Positions 18,023 through 26,884 of a stretch of DNA of 64,000 bases are shown piece after piece. Where the stretch lies: the NCBI GenBank assembly GCA_050944855.1, contig JBMNRU010000003.1, positions 124,001 to 188,000 of the forward strand, read 5' to 3'. The stretch is from Lactonifactor sp050944855. Its GTDB lineage: Bacteria > Bacillota > Clostridia > Lachnospirales > Lachnospiraceae. The position numbers and the translations under genes were made by a program. The notes under the pieces were generated by a model that saw only the letters and a program-made list of their open reading frames with translations, ran no database searches and was not told where the DNA came from. Positions within the stretch are counted from its first letter, which is position 1, and each line of letters opens with the position of its first letter.

Positions 18023-18610
18023 TTACAATGGACTTTTTATGATCGGCTGCAGCTGCCTGCCGTCCAGGGCAGCTTCTATGGAAGGCAGAAACAGGCGCAC
18101 ATCTGCGATCATAGAATTTGGCTTTTTCTCCGGATTATCCTGCCCAAAGGGAACAAAATAAATGTTTCGTGAATTCAGTAAAAGACCGATATTTTTCATA
18201 TTCAGCCCCAACGCATCATTCGTAGAAACAGAAAGCAGCAAAGGCTTTTCATTTCGAAGATGTGCCTTTGCCGCCATTAGAACCGGTGTATCGGTAATAC
18301 CATTGGCTAATTTTGCTGCGGTGTTGCCGGTACACGGGAAAATCGCCAACAGATCCAGATAACTTTTCGGACCGATGGGTTCTGCACCTTCTATGGTGCA
18401 AATGGGAGTATGACCGGTAATAGCCTCCGCTCTCTGCAAAAATTCTTTTCCCTCTCCAAAGCGGCTTACGATACTTGCTGATGCAGGGGAAAATATAGGA
18501 ATCACATTGGCTCCTGCCGCCGTTAAATTTTCCAATTCCGGAAATATTTTACTGAAAGTACAAAAAGAACCGGTAAATGCAACACCTATGGTCTTTCCAT
18601 TGACTTTCAT
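18023..18610 (-). CDS. dpaB: Dipicolinate synthase subunit B
   Basis: Flavoprotein-fold partner of DpaA that makes pyridine-2,6-dicarboxylic acid in the mother cell for loading into the spore core. The sequence shows 'GKTIGVAFTGSFCTF' and 'GAEPIGPKSYLD', with the Rossmann-like pattern of the SpoVFB family. Length 195. The start at 18610 has AAGGA 8 bases upstream. It lies 21 bases after dpaA. Confidence 0.93.
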   Translation of the reverse strand: MKVNGKTIGVAFTGSFCTFSKIFPELENLTAAGANVIPIFSPASASIVSRFGEGKEFLQRAEAITGHTPICTIEGAEPIGPKSYLDLLAIFPCTGNTAAKLANGITDTPVLMAAKAHLRNEKPLLLSVSTNDALGLNMKNIGLLLNSRNIYFVPFGQDNPEKKPNSMIADVRLFLPSIEAALDGRQLQPIIKSPL

Positions 18611-18631
18611 GCTACACATCCTTTCTCATAA

Positions 18632-19474
18632 TCATGATACAAATTCTTGCTGCAATACGCATCGCACCAGTGCTTCGGCTGTGGATTTCGGCGCATATTT
18701 TCCCGGAAGACCGAGAGCGGAAACCGCCTGAATTCCCAGCCGCATAGCGGCATCATAATCAATTCCGCCCGGTTTGGATGCGATGTCAATGATAATGGCA
18801 TCTTTTCGCATCTTTTTCAGACTGTCTTCTTTTAAAATCACACTTGGCACGGTATTAAAAATATATTCAAATTCATTTAGATGTTCTTTCCAATTAAGAA
18901 AAGCAAGCGTATCGTATCCGAAAGCATCCGCCAGCGTACGATCTTCTTCACTTCTGGCGCAAATCGTAACATTTGCTTCCATTCCTCTGATCTTTTTTGC
19001 CATAACCTTCGCACATTTTCCATATCCCAGGATCAGGCAGCGGGAACGGTGCAGATTGGTGGGCTGATGCAAAAGCGCTTCTGCGATTGCCCCTTCCGCC
19101 GTAGCTATGGTATTAAACAGGGTCAGACTTTCATTTTCCATAAAATCATAGACAGAGACCTGGGAATTTCTGCAGTATTCCCAGAAACTTTTCGGGATAC
19201 ATCCCGCATAAAACCTCTGTCCGGGTGTCAAATATGCTTTCATAGATTCCAAAGTCAGATCTTCTTCTGCTTTCATGGCGCAGATCGTCAGCTGATCCCT
19301 GGTAAACGGAATACCGCTGATAACGATTGGGGAGCGCATCGCCTCCTGCAGAGAAACTGCAGACCGGACACCTCCCCATCCATACGTTACAACACAATAC
19401 CCTTTTTGTACCAATAGCTTTTCAATATATTGCTGACGGAGATCTCCTCCGATCACGGCAAAATCATAGTCCAT
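18632..19474 (-). CDS. dpaA: Dipicolinate synthase subunit A
   Basis: NAD(P)-dependent subunit of dipicolinate synthase (SpoVFA). 'DFAVIGGDLRQQYIEKLL' opens the N-terminal domain, and a second dinucleotide fold begins at 'CLILGYGKCAKVMAKK'. Length 280, slightly under the Bacillus enzyme. Its presence implies that the host makes DPA-containing heat-resistant endospores by the DpaAB route. First gene of dpaA-dpaB-asnB. Confidence 0.93.
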   Translation of the reverse strand: MDYDFAVIGGDLRQQYIEKLLVQKGYCVVTYGWGGVRSAVSLQEAMRSPIVISGIPFTRDQLTICAMKAEEDLTLESMKAYLTPGQRFYAGCIPKSFWEYCRNSQVSVYDFMENESLTLFNTIATAEGAIAEALLHQPTNLHRSRCLILGYGKCAKVMAKKIRGMEANVTICARSEEDRTLADAFGYDTLAFLNWKEHLNEFEYIFNTVPSVILKEDSLKKMRKDAIIIDIASKPGGIDYDAAMRLGIQAVSALGLPGKYAPKSTAEALVRCVLQQEFVS

Positions 19475-19567
19475 AGTTCTACTCCTTTCGGTGCAGTTCT
19501 ATGGTTTACTATATGACAAAAAAATCAGTTGGTTACAAAGAATCTAAAGATACGGATCCCTTGCTTT

Positions 19568-20044
19568 TTATTCTGTCTGTATATCATCAATTAAAGAATT
19601 ACCGTCAGCCGCACTTGTGGCAAGCTGGTCGCATCGTTCATTCATCTCATGTCCGTCGTGTCCTTTTACCCAGATAAAGGTCACCTGATGAGGTTCTTTC
19701 GCCTTTAACAGCCGCTTCCACAAATCTATATTTTTTACGGGTTCATTTTTTCCCCGTTTCCATCCCTTTTTCAGCCAGCTGTCAATCCATTTCTGATTAA
19801 ATGCATCTACCAAATACTTAGAATCCGAATACAATTCCACCTGACAAGGACGATTTAAGGCTTCCAGTCCCGTGATCGCTGCCATCAGTTCCATACGGTT
19901 ATTTGTGGTTTTTTTATATCCCTGAGAATATTCACGCTCGTGAAGTACTCCCCTTGCGTCCACATAGTGTAATATGCAGCCATATCCTCCGGGGCCTTCC
20001 GGATTCCCTCTCGCTGCACCGTCTGTATATATTTTTACCAGCAT
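19568..20044 (-). CDS. rnhA: Ribonuclease HI
   Basis: Cleaves the RNA strand of RNA-DNA hybrids. The four acidic catalytic residues are visible in 'YTDGAARGN', 'NRMELMAAI', 'YSDSKYLVDAF' and 'ERCDQLA', with the flexible His in 'VKGHDGHEMNE'. 158 residues, the normal size. The start at 20044 has AAAGGGG 5 bases upstream and begins two bases after the MutS-like gene stop, suggesting coupled translation. Confidence 0.95.
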   Translation of the reverse strand: MLVKIYTDGAARGNPEGPGGYGCILHYVDARGVLHEREYSQGYKKTTNNRMELMAAITGLEALNRPCQVELYSDSKYLVDAFNQKWIDSWLKKGWKRGKNEPVKNIDLWKRLLKAKEPHQVTFIWVKGHDGHEMNERCDQLATSAADGNSLIDDIQTE

Positions 20045-20045
20045 A

Positions 20046-21746
20046 TTATCCCCTTTCTGAAATTGGCGTCCAGACGCCGGTTTGTTCAAATTCTTCTGCT
20101 GCCGCCTGTGCTTTTATTATGATAGACGGATCATATCCGGTGACAGACAACAGACGGATGGCATTTCGTGTGGTAGATCTTCCTTTTTTCAGAAGATAAT
20201 CAAACACCACATCCTCTTCTTCTATTTTCTCTGAAAAATGATAATTTTCATAGAGATCTTCTAATATGTACGACAGTTCGATATCATGAGTAGCCGCAAA
20301 AGGCAGTACATGGGGCCGATTCAGCTCAGCTAAAATCCTGGAAGAAGCGGCGATTCGTTCAATAGTATTCGTTCCCCGAAGCACCTCGTCAATAACACAT
20401 AATAAAAGACCCGGCTTTTGGGATTCTTTTAAAATACGGTTCAAAGACTTAATCTCCACCATATAATAGCTTTCTCCTCCCTGGAGATTATCATGCAGTG
20501 CCATGGAAGTCATCACCTTAACGTAACCGCTGTGCAGCCGGCTGGCAGCACAGGTATGGATCGTCTGTGCCAGAATACTATTCACAGCAACCGCCTTAAC
20601 AAAAGTGGATTTACCGGATGCATTGGAGCCCGTTATGATAACGCCTTTTCTCACATGAATCTCATTTTCCACAGAATGTTGTAATAATGGATGGTACAAC
20701 CCCTCTGCTTCAAGAAAAGCAGTCTGACTGTCCTCCTCTAATATGGGAATACACCAGTTTCCCATAGCCTGCCTGAAAGAAGCAGCCGCAATCATGGCAT
20801 CCACATATCCTAAGGTATCTGCCATTTGACGTATATTTTCTCTATGACTGTGCACTTTTTGCAGCAAACGATTGTACTGAAAAAAATCCACATGCAAAAG
20901 CATCCGCAAATAATCCAGGAGAACACTTTCCAGACCGCCTGCGCCGTCTGCCTGATACAAAAGCAGATGACTTCCCCGTCTGGCCTTTCGCAGCACAGAA
21001 ACGGTTTCAGACAGCATTTTTTCTTTCTTTTCCATTCCGGGAATCGAGAACTTTCCCAGATGCTCTGCGGCATCCAGCAGGCTAAAAATAATACGAAAGC
21101 TGAGGAAATAAGGCTCGATCCAGGTTTTATCTTTCATATAGGTGATCACATTGAAAACACTGACACCGAGAAAAGCGATCAGTCCCCACAGGGACTGATA
21201 AAAGAACAATCCCACTGCCGCTGCGATCAGAGCAACAGCTGCATAATCCCAAAACAGATTTTTTTCTTTTACCTCATCTAATATGGCAAGCAGATCATCA
21301 CAGGAAGCTCTCGATGATTTTCCAATGGCCGATAAAATCTTTTGTACTTTTATCCTGTCCTCTTCTTCCTGGGAAAAATACTGTATCACGTTTTCTCTCA
21401 GCAGCAGTTCCTGTGACTCAAATACGGGTCTGTGCAGCAGTGCATAGAGATATTCTTCACCCGGCGCAGATACGGTTTGATTCATCTTCTCAAACAGACG
21501 ATCCATATCCAGGTCTCTCCAGGTAATATCATCAATGATAAACCTTTCTTCTGCACTTCTTCGCATGTGATAGTGCCGTATTCCCTCCATACGGCCGGGA
21601 TCCATTTCCGGTGCCAAATGGCCCCAATCTCTTCGGAGTTTCTCCTCCAGCAGTCTTTTATTCTTTCTGTTATTTTGTAAGATACAAACGAACAGAATGA
21701 TAAAAAACAAAACTATCATACCTAACATAAAGACTTTTTCCTGCAT
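20046..21746 (-). CDS. Membrane-anchored MutS-like ATPase
   Basis: The C-terminal 200 residues are a MutS ATPase domain: Walker A 'GSNASGKST', the MutS-type 'DNLQGGESYYMVEI', Walker B 'LLCVIDEVLRGTN', and 'ATHD'. The mismatch-recognition domain of MutS is absent. A hydrophobic N-terminal helix (residues about 6-24) and a second hydrophobic pair near residues 170-205 predict membrane anchoring, odd for a DNA repair ATPase. About 566 residues. It belongs to a poorly characterised MutS-related group of Firmicutes; a role in repair is not established. Co-transcribed with rnhA. Confidence 0.8.
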   Translation of the reverse strand: MQEKVFMLGMIVLFFIILFVCILQNNRKNKRLLEEKLRRDWGHLAPEMDPGRMEGIRHYHMRRSAEERFIIDDITWRDLDMDRLFEKMNQTVSAPGEEYLYALLHRPVFESQELLLRENVIQYFSQEEEDRIKVQKILSAIGKSSRASCDDLLAILDEVKEKNLFWDYAAVALIAAAVGLFFYQSLWGLIAFLGVSVFNVITYMKDKTWIEPYFLSFRIIFSLLDAAEHLGKFSIPGMEKKEKMLSETVSVLRKARRGSHLLLYQADGAGGLESVLLDYLRMLLHVDFFQYNRLLQKVHSHRENIRQMADTLGYVDAMIAAASFRQAMGNWCIPILEEDSQTAFLEAEGLYHPLLQHSVENEIHVRKGVIITGSNASGKSTFVKAVAVNSILAQTIHTCAASRLHSGYVKVMTSMALHDNLQGGESYYMVEIKSLNRILKESQKPGLLLCVIDEVLRGTNTIERIAASSRILAELNRPHVLPFAATHDIELSYILEDLYENYHFSEKIEEEDVVFDYLLKKGRSTTRNAIRLLSVTGYDPSIIIKAQAAAEEFEQTGVWTPISERG

Positions 21747-21860
21747 GTTTCCTCCTGTTTAAAATCAGTACATCATTCTATTTCCCGGCTGCTTGTTCCA
21801 TCATATCACACGGCTTTCAAAAGGAAAAGGCAATTCTGTCGCCCACTTTCATTCCTGTAT

Positions 21861-21890
21861 TTGACAAACCCCTCCTGATAGGATTACAAT
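21861..21890 (+). promoter_or_regulatory. Promoter of the DUF4430/ECF operon
   Basis: TTGACA (21861-21866), 18-base spacer, TACAAT (21885-21890). The leader is only about 30 bases, so no cobalamin riboswitch fits in it. Confidence 0.8.
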
Positions 21891-21929
21891 ATGTACGTTA
21901 CGATTGAATAACAAAAAAAGGAGTTTATT

Positions 21930-22325
21930 ATGAAAAAAAATCAAAAAACAATCATTGCCACAGTTTGTCTGGTAGCGGTGATACTGGTACTGGGAGCCAT
22001 TTATTTTCTCACGAAACCCGGAACACAACAGGGTAATAAATCTATCACCATAGAAGTGATCCATAAAGATAGTTCTTCAAAAGAGTTTGTCTGCAGCACC
22101 TCTGCTGAATATTTAGGGGAAGTGCTGAAAACAGAAGAGATCGTAGAAGGAGAAGATGGTCCTTATGGACTTTATATCACTGCCGCTGACGGAGAAACCG
22201 CCGATGAATCCAACCAGGAATGGTGGTGTATTACCAAAGGCGGAGAGCAGGTAAATACGTCTGCTGACGAAACCCCAATCGCGGATCAGGATCATTTTGA
22301 GATCACATTAACCGTCGGCTATTAA
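21930..22325 (+). CDS. DUF4430 (transcobalamin-like) surface protein
   Basis: A 131-residue protein: short basic N-terminus, one membrane helix (residues about 8-27) acting as an uncleaved anchor, then an extracellular domain resembling DUF4430, related to the C-terminal domain of transcobalamin ('EYLGEVLKTEEIVEGEDGPY', 'EWWCITKGGE'). No lipobox is seen. Its neighbour is an ECF substrate-binding subunit and the next cluster is corrinoid synthesis, so it may capture corrinoids at the surface; this is inference. Confidence 0.75.
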   Translation: MKKNQKTIIATVCLVAVILVLGAIYFLTKPGTQQGNKSITIEVIHKDSSSKEFVCSTSAEYLGEVLKTEEIVEGEDGPYGLYITAADGETADESNQEWWCITKGGEQVNTSADETPIADQDHFEITLTVGY

Positions 22326-22370
22326 ACCGTATGAATATCCGACAATACTATTCTGAAAAAGGAGATTTTC

Positions 22371-22886
22371 ATGAATACTCGCCGAATCATTCTCACCGGG
22401 CTATTAAGTGCAGTTCTTATACTGTTGCAGGTTGCATTGTCGTTTTTACCAAATATCGAAGTTGTGACCACTTTAATCATTATCTATACCCTGGTATTTG
22501 ATAAAAAAGTATTTTATATTATCTACACTTTCGCCCTGTTAGAAGGCATTATTTATGGTTTCGGCATCTGGTGGATCAATTATCTGTATATCTGGACAAT
22601 ACTGGCCATTATTACGATGGTTTTCCGAAAAAATTCTTCTGTTATCCTATGGGCTGTGATCAGTGGATTTTACGGACTTATCTTTGGTTTACTCTGCTCC
22701 ATCCCCTACTTTTTTATCGGCGGTATTGGTGCAGGCGCTGCCTATTGGGTCTCCGGTATTCCTATGGATATCGTGCATTGTGCAGGAAATGCAGTTTTAA
22801 CCTTTATCCTTTTCCAACCGGTATATCGAATATTGGTTAAATTAAATAATAATATGTTTCCGGTACACCCCGGAAGCCATGTGTAG
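22371..22886 (+). CDS. ECF transporter substrate-specific (S) component
   Basis: A 171-residue membrane protein with five to six helices and the S-component architecture (start 'MNTRRIILTGLLSAVLILLQ', with a mid-protein 'AVISGFYGLIFGL'). S components capture vitamins and pair with a shared energising module encoded elsewhere. Its place after the DUF4430 gene and before cobalamin genes suggests a corrinoid substrate, unproven. A terminator follows. Confidence 0.8.
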   Translation: MNTRRIILTGLLSAVLILLQVALSFLPNIEVVTTLIIIYTLVFDKKVFYIIYTFALLEGIIYGFGIWWINYLYIWTILAIITMVFRKNSSVILWAVISGFYGLIFGLLCSIPYFFIGGIGAGAAYWVSGIPMDIVHCAGNAVLTFILFQPVYRILVKLNNNMFPVHPGSHV

Positions 22887-22893
22887 AACAAAC

Positions 22894-22924
22894 AAAAGGA
22901 CGGAAGAATAACCCGTCCTTTTTT
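22894..22924. terminator. Bidirectional terminator
   Basis: AAAAGGACGG/CCGTCCTTTT inverted repeat with an 8- to 9-base loop between the convergent ECF S-component and phosphatase genes. Confidence 0.85.
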
Positions 22925-22949
22925 CTCTGTCATTTTCTGATCTATCCGT

Positions 22950-23546
22950 TCATTCTATCTTTTTTATCACAGTTACCTGTTCTGTTCCCTGTTTCCAGAG
23001 GGATTCATCCACTGTAATCTCATATCCACAGGCATTTTTTGCCTGCCAATGATAATACTCCTCGTGGGGATTGGCCATGGCGTCCAGGATACTCATGATC
23101 GTACCTCCATGAACCACCAAAGCCGCCGCATCTATGTGAGTGCTGATACAGTGTTCCACACACCAACGAAAACCTTTCAGACTTCTCTGCATAAATTCCG
23201 TCCTGCTTTCCCCTTCCGGAAATGGCAGCTCTCCATTGCTGTCGATCCATTCCTGGTATCGAACATCACCCTCCAGTTCTTTGTAATTCTTATTTTCGAA
23301 AGCTCCAAAATCACATTCCGCCAGCTCATCCACGATCTGTGAGGGTTTATCCGGATAAATATGCTTTGCCGTTTGCAGGCATCGCAGCATGGGGCTTACA
23401 AAAACCTGCTGTACCTCCGGATACTGCCGGATATTCAGCAGCTGTATTCCCTCTTCGCAAAGAGGCTCATCGGTTTGTCTTCCGATATAGCGTCCCAGGG
23501 TATTCCCATAAGTTTTGGAATGACGGATCAGATATAGCTTAATCAT
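22950..23546 (-). CDS. Histidine phosphatase, probable alpha-ribazole phosphatase
   Basis: A 198-residue phosphoglycerate-mutase-fold enzyme with the active-site 'LIRHSKTYGN' (RHS rather than the common RHG), a second His in 'VVHGGTIMSIL', and an acidic 'LAECDFGAFENK'. It overlaps the cobU stop by 8 bases and cbiG is next, so a role in the last steps of cobamide assembly (CobC-like) is likely. Broad-specificity phosphatase remains possible. Confidence 0.75.
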   Translation of the reverse strand: MIKLYLIRHSKTYGNTLGRYIGRQTDEPLCEEGIQLLNIRQYPEVQQVFVSPMLRCLQTAKHIYPDKPSQIVDELAECDFGAFENKNYKELEGDVRYQEWIDSNGELPFPEGESRTEFMQRSLKGFRWCVEHCISTHIDAAALVVHGGTIMSILDAMANPHEEYYHWQAKNACGYEITVDESLWKQGTEQVTVIKKIE

Positions 23547-23925
23547 GTTTGATCACCGTCCCAATTCCGCATACAACCCGGTGCACTTCTTTCGCCCGCG
23601 ATGCGAGCCAGGTACAGATACGTCCGGTGGCTTCTCTGTATTCTCTGTCAAACGCATCCACCGGCACTACGCCGTATCCCAGTTCATTGCTGATAAGAAT
23701 CACATCCGGATTCGTCTGCCACAGCTTTTCTGCTAATGGAACCGATTCGCTGCCCTGCGCGATCATTCGTTTTATCCATTCATGAAAGTGGCTGACACAA
23801 ACTGCGTGGTATACTGCATCCAATTCACAGGTGGCACCATCTGTGATATCGGTATCTGAAATGCCAAACTGCTGCTTTGTATATTCTTTTTTTCCCTGAA
23901 AAGCTCCGCCTATTACTAAGATCAT
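23539..23925 (-). CDS. cobU: Short CobU-like adenosylcobinamide kinase/guanylyltransferase
   Basis: CobU activates adenosylcobinamide by phosphorylation and GMP transfer. This version is 128 residues against about 180 in the classical enzyme. The P-loop is atypical, 'GGAFQGKKEY', while 'ISNELGYGVVPVDAFDREYRE' keeps the conserved NExG-type block. The start at 23925 has AAGGAG 7 bases upstream; an in-frame ATG 13 codons earlier has no site. Whether both activities survive the shortening is unknown. Confidence 0.8.
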   Translation of the reverse strand: MILVIGGAFQGKKEYTKQQFGISDTDITDGATCELDAVYHAVCVSHFHEWIKRMIAQGSESVPLAEKLWQTNPDVILISNELGYGVVPVDAFDREYREATGRICTWLASRAKEVHRVVCGIGTVIKHD

Positions 23926-23956
23926 CTTATAACTCCTTATATCGTTGATTCTTAAG

Positions 23957-25066
23957 TTACTCAAATTCTACATTCCATTTTTTTAGGGTTAATGCTATGG
24001 TAATCCCGTCTTTCTCATATTTTCTGCGGAGAATCCTTCCAAAGTTACTTCCCAGCAGCGCACTTCTCTCACAGATATTGTCAACTCCTGCAACGGACTG
24101 TTCACATTCCACAACAGAAAAGCTTCCCTTGACCTCATTTAATTCTTCTGCCGAATAGGTCGTAAACGGAATATTTCTTTCTTCACAATATTCCCGAATA
24201 CCCCGTTCTTCTCTGCGTTCATGAATGCTGACAACGTTTGCCATAGCAACAGAAGGAATCAGTTCCTCATCACAAACACTATGGATGGCCTGCTCAATCC
24301 TGTCTTTTTCTGTTCCAGGCCTGCAGTCAATTCCCATAACGACCACCCTTGGGATTAAATATAAGGTATGTACAAACGGATGTTTCATATAACTATGGCC
24401 TATATAAATGCCCAGCTCCGGCTTCTGCTCATCGGTTTCGTCCCAGAGTTTCAGCCCTTCCGTTACATTGCCGATCCATGGATATTCACTATAAAATCCC
24501 ACCTCGTCACCAGCTAAAACAGCCGCTGATATCTCCTTTGCAAATACCATGTCAGACACAAAGAAACCATTTTTTTTGCTGAACGCATCTACTGTAAATT
24601 TTTCCTGCAAATCAACAGCGGAAGTAACGATCGGCATCGCATCGATCATGCCTGCCAATTCATTTGCCAGCTCATTGGCTCCTCCTATATGTCCGGAAAG
24701 TAAAGGAATCGCATACTTTCCCTGTTCATCCAGCACAACAACCGCCGGATCCAGCTTTTTATCTTTAATAAATGGTGCGATACTCCGTACCGCAATTCCA
24801 CAGGAGCCAATAATAATCAAAGCATCGGCTCTCTGAAACTGATCACTGGCCCAGGTCCGCAGAGAAGTATCCACAGGTTTTGCAAACTGTTTTACATTCC
24901 GTATGGAATTCTGTTCTTCATCCAGCTGGGATTCATCCAAAACCTTGCGGGTATACTTACTTTTCGTATATGTGTGCACCTCATATCCCGCTTCAGACAG
25001 TTTCTGATGTACAACTTCTCCTGTATGGTAACCGGACGGGCTAAAACTAATAACTGCTATATTCAT
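23957..25066 (-). CDS. cbiG: Cobalt-precorrin-5A hydrolase CbiG
   Basis: Anaerobic cobalamin pathway enzyme that opens the delta-lactone of cobalt-precorrin-5A, releasing acetaldehyde. Three CbiG regions are visible: N-terminal 'SCGIAVRSIAPFI' with 'LLSGHIGGANELA', a middle domain, and the C-terminal 'VVMGIDCRPGTEKDRIEQAI'. 369 residues, typical. Other cbi genes are not in this window, so it is separated from the main cluster or the pathway is scattered. Confidence 0.92.
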   Translation of the reverse strand: MNIAVISFSPSGYHTGEVVHQKLSEAGYEVHTYTKSKYTRKVLDESQLDEEQNSIRNVKQFAKPVDTSLRTWASDQFQRADALIIIGSCGIAVRSIAPFIKDKKLDPAVVVLDEQGKYAIPLLSGHIGGANELANELAGMIDAMPIVTSAVDLQEKFTVDAFSKKNGFFVSDMVFAKEISAAVLAGDEVGFYSEYPWIGNVTEGLKLWDETDEQKPELGIYIGHSYMKHPFVHTLYLIPRVVVMGIDCRPGTEKDRIEQAIHSVCDEELIPSVAMANVVSIHERREERGIREYCEERNIPFTTYSAEELNEVKGSFSVVECEQSVAGVDNICERSALLGSNFGRILRRKYEKDGITIALTLKKWNVEFE

Positions 25067-25123
25067 GGCGTTCTCCTTTTTCAGAACACAATCATTTTTG
25101 ACACTATACTTTTATATGTAAAA

Positions 25124-25151
25124 GAATCTGCTATCCTGTGACAGCAGACTC
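25124..25151 (-). terminator. Terminator of the SleB-type hydrolase gene
   Basis: A 9-bp stem with one G-U pair (25124-25132 and 25143-25151) followed on the minus strand by TTTT. Confidence 0.7.
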
Positions 25152-25172
25152 CTTTCTCTTGCATTCGATTTG

Positions 25173-26726
25173 CTATGATTGCTGCACCCATTTACGGAAG
25201 AAGACATGTCCGTGATCCAGATTCGCATCTCCCTGCTTTGGTACATATAATGCATCACATCCAGCTTCATCCAGATTCAGACCTCTGAACGCAGCGGGTG
25301 TCATAAAATAACAATAGTCAAATTCCTGACCTTCCGGAAGTGTAATACCTGCGATCTGACGGGTTCCCGTACCTGCCAGATATTTTTGATAAGTATTTAA
25401 TGCATTCTGCACAGCGACTCTTGTATTATTTCTATAAGTGGAAGCAATTGCTGCATTTCCATTCTTTAAAAATCTGGTCAATGTTCCGGTTCTTGCCGGC
25501 TGATACTGACTTCTCTGATATACTACTGTGCGAAGATCATTAGGGTAGCTTTTTGAGTGCATTCGGTTCAGAATACTCATGGTTACCGCTGACATTCCTG
25601 CCAATCCCTGATCCCCTGCCTCTGCATAGACAATGGCTGTCCAAAATTCAAGATCACTTACCTGGGGATCTGTAATATACTGTTTTTCACAGGTATAAGT
25701 TTTTCCGTTAGAATCCTTTACTCTTACATAATTCCATTTTCCAGCGGAATTTACATAATAGTCATCAATCCACTGGTCTTCCAGCATCCAGCCCTCTTTA
25801 TCAAAATAGTAGCAGTCATCCTTAATCTTTATCCAGCCGCCTGCCGGATAGGTTCCGTCTGTGAATTTGAACCACCATCTTCCGCCAGTCAGCTGCCAAT
25901 CGCCTTTTTTCTCTAAATCCTGGGCATTCTGCGGCTTACTGTATACTTTTCCGGTTGTATTATTCTCTTTGTAATCAGGAATCCACTTTCCGTCAGTTCC
26001 CACATAATAGTCGCCGATCCACTGATTCACTGCCATCTTTCCATTCGACTGTACATAATAATCGCCGATCCAGGTGGCGGAAGCCATAGCTCCGCTGCCC
26101 TGCAAATAGTACCAGTCACTTCCCAGCTTGTACCAGCCGGTCACCATCCAGCCTGCTGCATCAAAACAATACCAGCTGCCGTTAATCAATTTCAGCTGAG
26201 ATACAGGATAGCTGCCGTCTGCATTTTGATACCACCAGCGGCCATTGGTCTGCTGCCAGCCTTCTGTCACTTTCTGCTTGCCGGGAATCCACTTTCCGTC
26301 AGATCCCACATAATACTCACCGATCCACTGGCTGACTGCCATGTCTCCATTTGACAATATGTAATAATCTCCGATCCATGTAGAAGAGGCTATGGCACCG
26401 CTTTCGTAAAAATAATGCCATTTATTCTTCAGCTGGTACCAGCCGGTCACCATCCAGCCGGCCCCGTCAAAGCAATACCAGCTTCCATCGATCTTCTTTA
26501 ACTGAGATGTAGGATAGCTTCCATCTCCGTTCTGGTACCACCAGCGGCCATTGGTTATCTGCCAGCTTTCTGTACCGATTCCATAGTCTTGTTCCTGTTC
26601 CTTTTGTTCTTCCTGTACATCAATCTCAACTTGTCCTTCTGTCTCTGCTGCAGATACAACAGAAGGTACCAGTAAATTCACACACAGTACCAATGACAGA
26701 ATGCTATGTATCATACGTTTTCTCAT
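25173..26726 (-). CDS. Secreted cell-wall hydrolase: CW-binding repeats plus SleB-like domain
   Basis: A 517-residue secreted protein. A signal peptide (to about residue 27, 'SVVSAAETE') is followed by two long near-identical blocks of choline-binding-like repeats (units such as 'NGRWWYQNGDGSYP' and 'TWIGDYY'), a shorter third block, and a C-terminal hydrolase_2/SleB-type domain from about residue 355 ('EFWTAIVYAEAGDQGLAGMS' to 'DHGHVFFRKW'). SleB proteins are spore-cortex lytic transglycosylases; here the wall-binding repeats suggest a vegetative wall target. A consensus promoter lies upstream (26765-26793). Confidence 0.88.
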   Translation of the reverse strand: MRKRMIHSILSLVLCVNLLVPSVVSAAETEGQVEIDVQEEQKEQEQDYGIGTESWQITNGRWWYQNGDGSYPTSQLKKIDGSWYCFDGAGWMVTGWYQLKNKWHYFYESGAIASSTWIGDYYILSNGDMAVSQWIGEYYVGSDGKWIPGKQKVTEGWQQTNGRWWYQNADGSYPVSQLKLINGSWYCFDAAGWMVTGWYKLGSDWYYLQGSGAMASATWIGDYYVQSNGKMAVNQWIGDYYVGTDGKWIPDYKENNTTGKVYSKPQNAQDLEKKGDWQLTGGRWWFKFTDGTYPAGGWIKIKDDCYYFDKEGWMLEDQWIDDYYVNSAGKWNYVRVKDSNGKTYTCEKQYITDPQVSDLEFWTAIVYAEAGDQGLAGMSAVTMSILNRMHSKSYPNDLRTVVYQRSQYQPARTGTLTRFLKNGNAAIASTYRNNTRVAVQNALNTYQKYLAGTGTRQIAGITLPEGQEFDYCYFMTPAAFRGLNLDEAGCDALYVPKQGDANLDHGHVFFRKWVQQS

Positions 26727-26764
26727 AATTCTCCTTTACTGAAACAATTTATTTTTGCGATATT

Positions 26765-26793
26765 ATTATATAGTTTTACAGAGAAAAAGTCAA
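26765..26793 (-). promoter_or_regulatory. Promoter of the SleB-type hydrolase gene
   Basis: On the minus strand TTGACT (26788-26793), 17-base spacer, TATAAT (26765-26770). The consensus vegetative form argues against sporulation-only expression. Confidence 0.85.
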
Positions 26794-26884
26794 ATACCCA
26801 TATAACCAGTAGTGATTTTGACAAAAATATGAGCTGCTGCACCGGCAAATCACTCTGTCTCTGCAACAACTCATGAATGTCCCT

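Noticed and set aside
21747..21929. Possible cobalamin riboswitch before the DUF4430 gene
   Set aside because: The promoter lies only about 40 bases before the ATG and no B12-box was seen.
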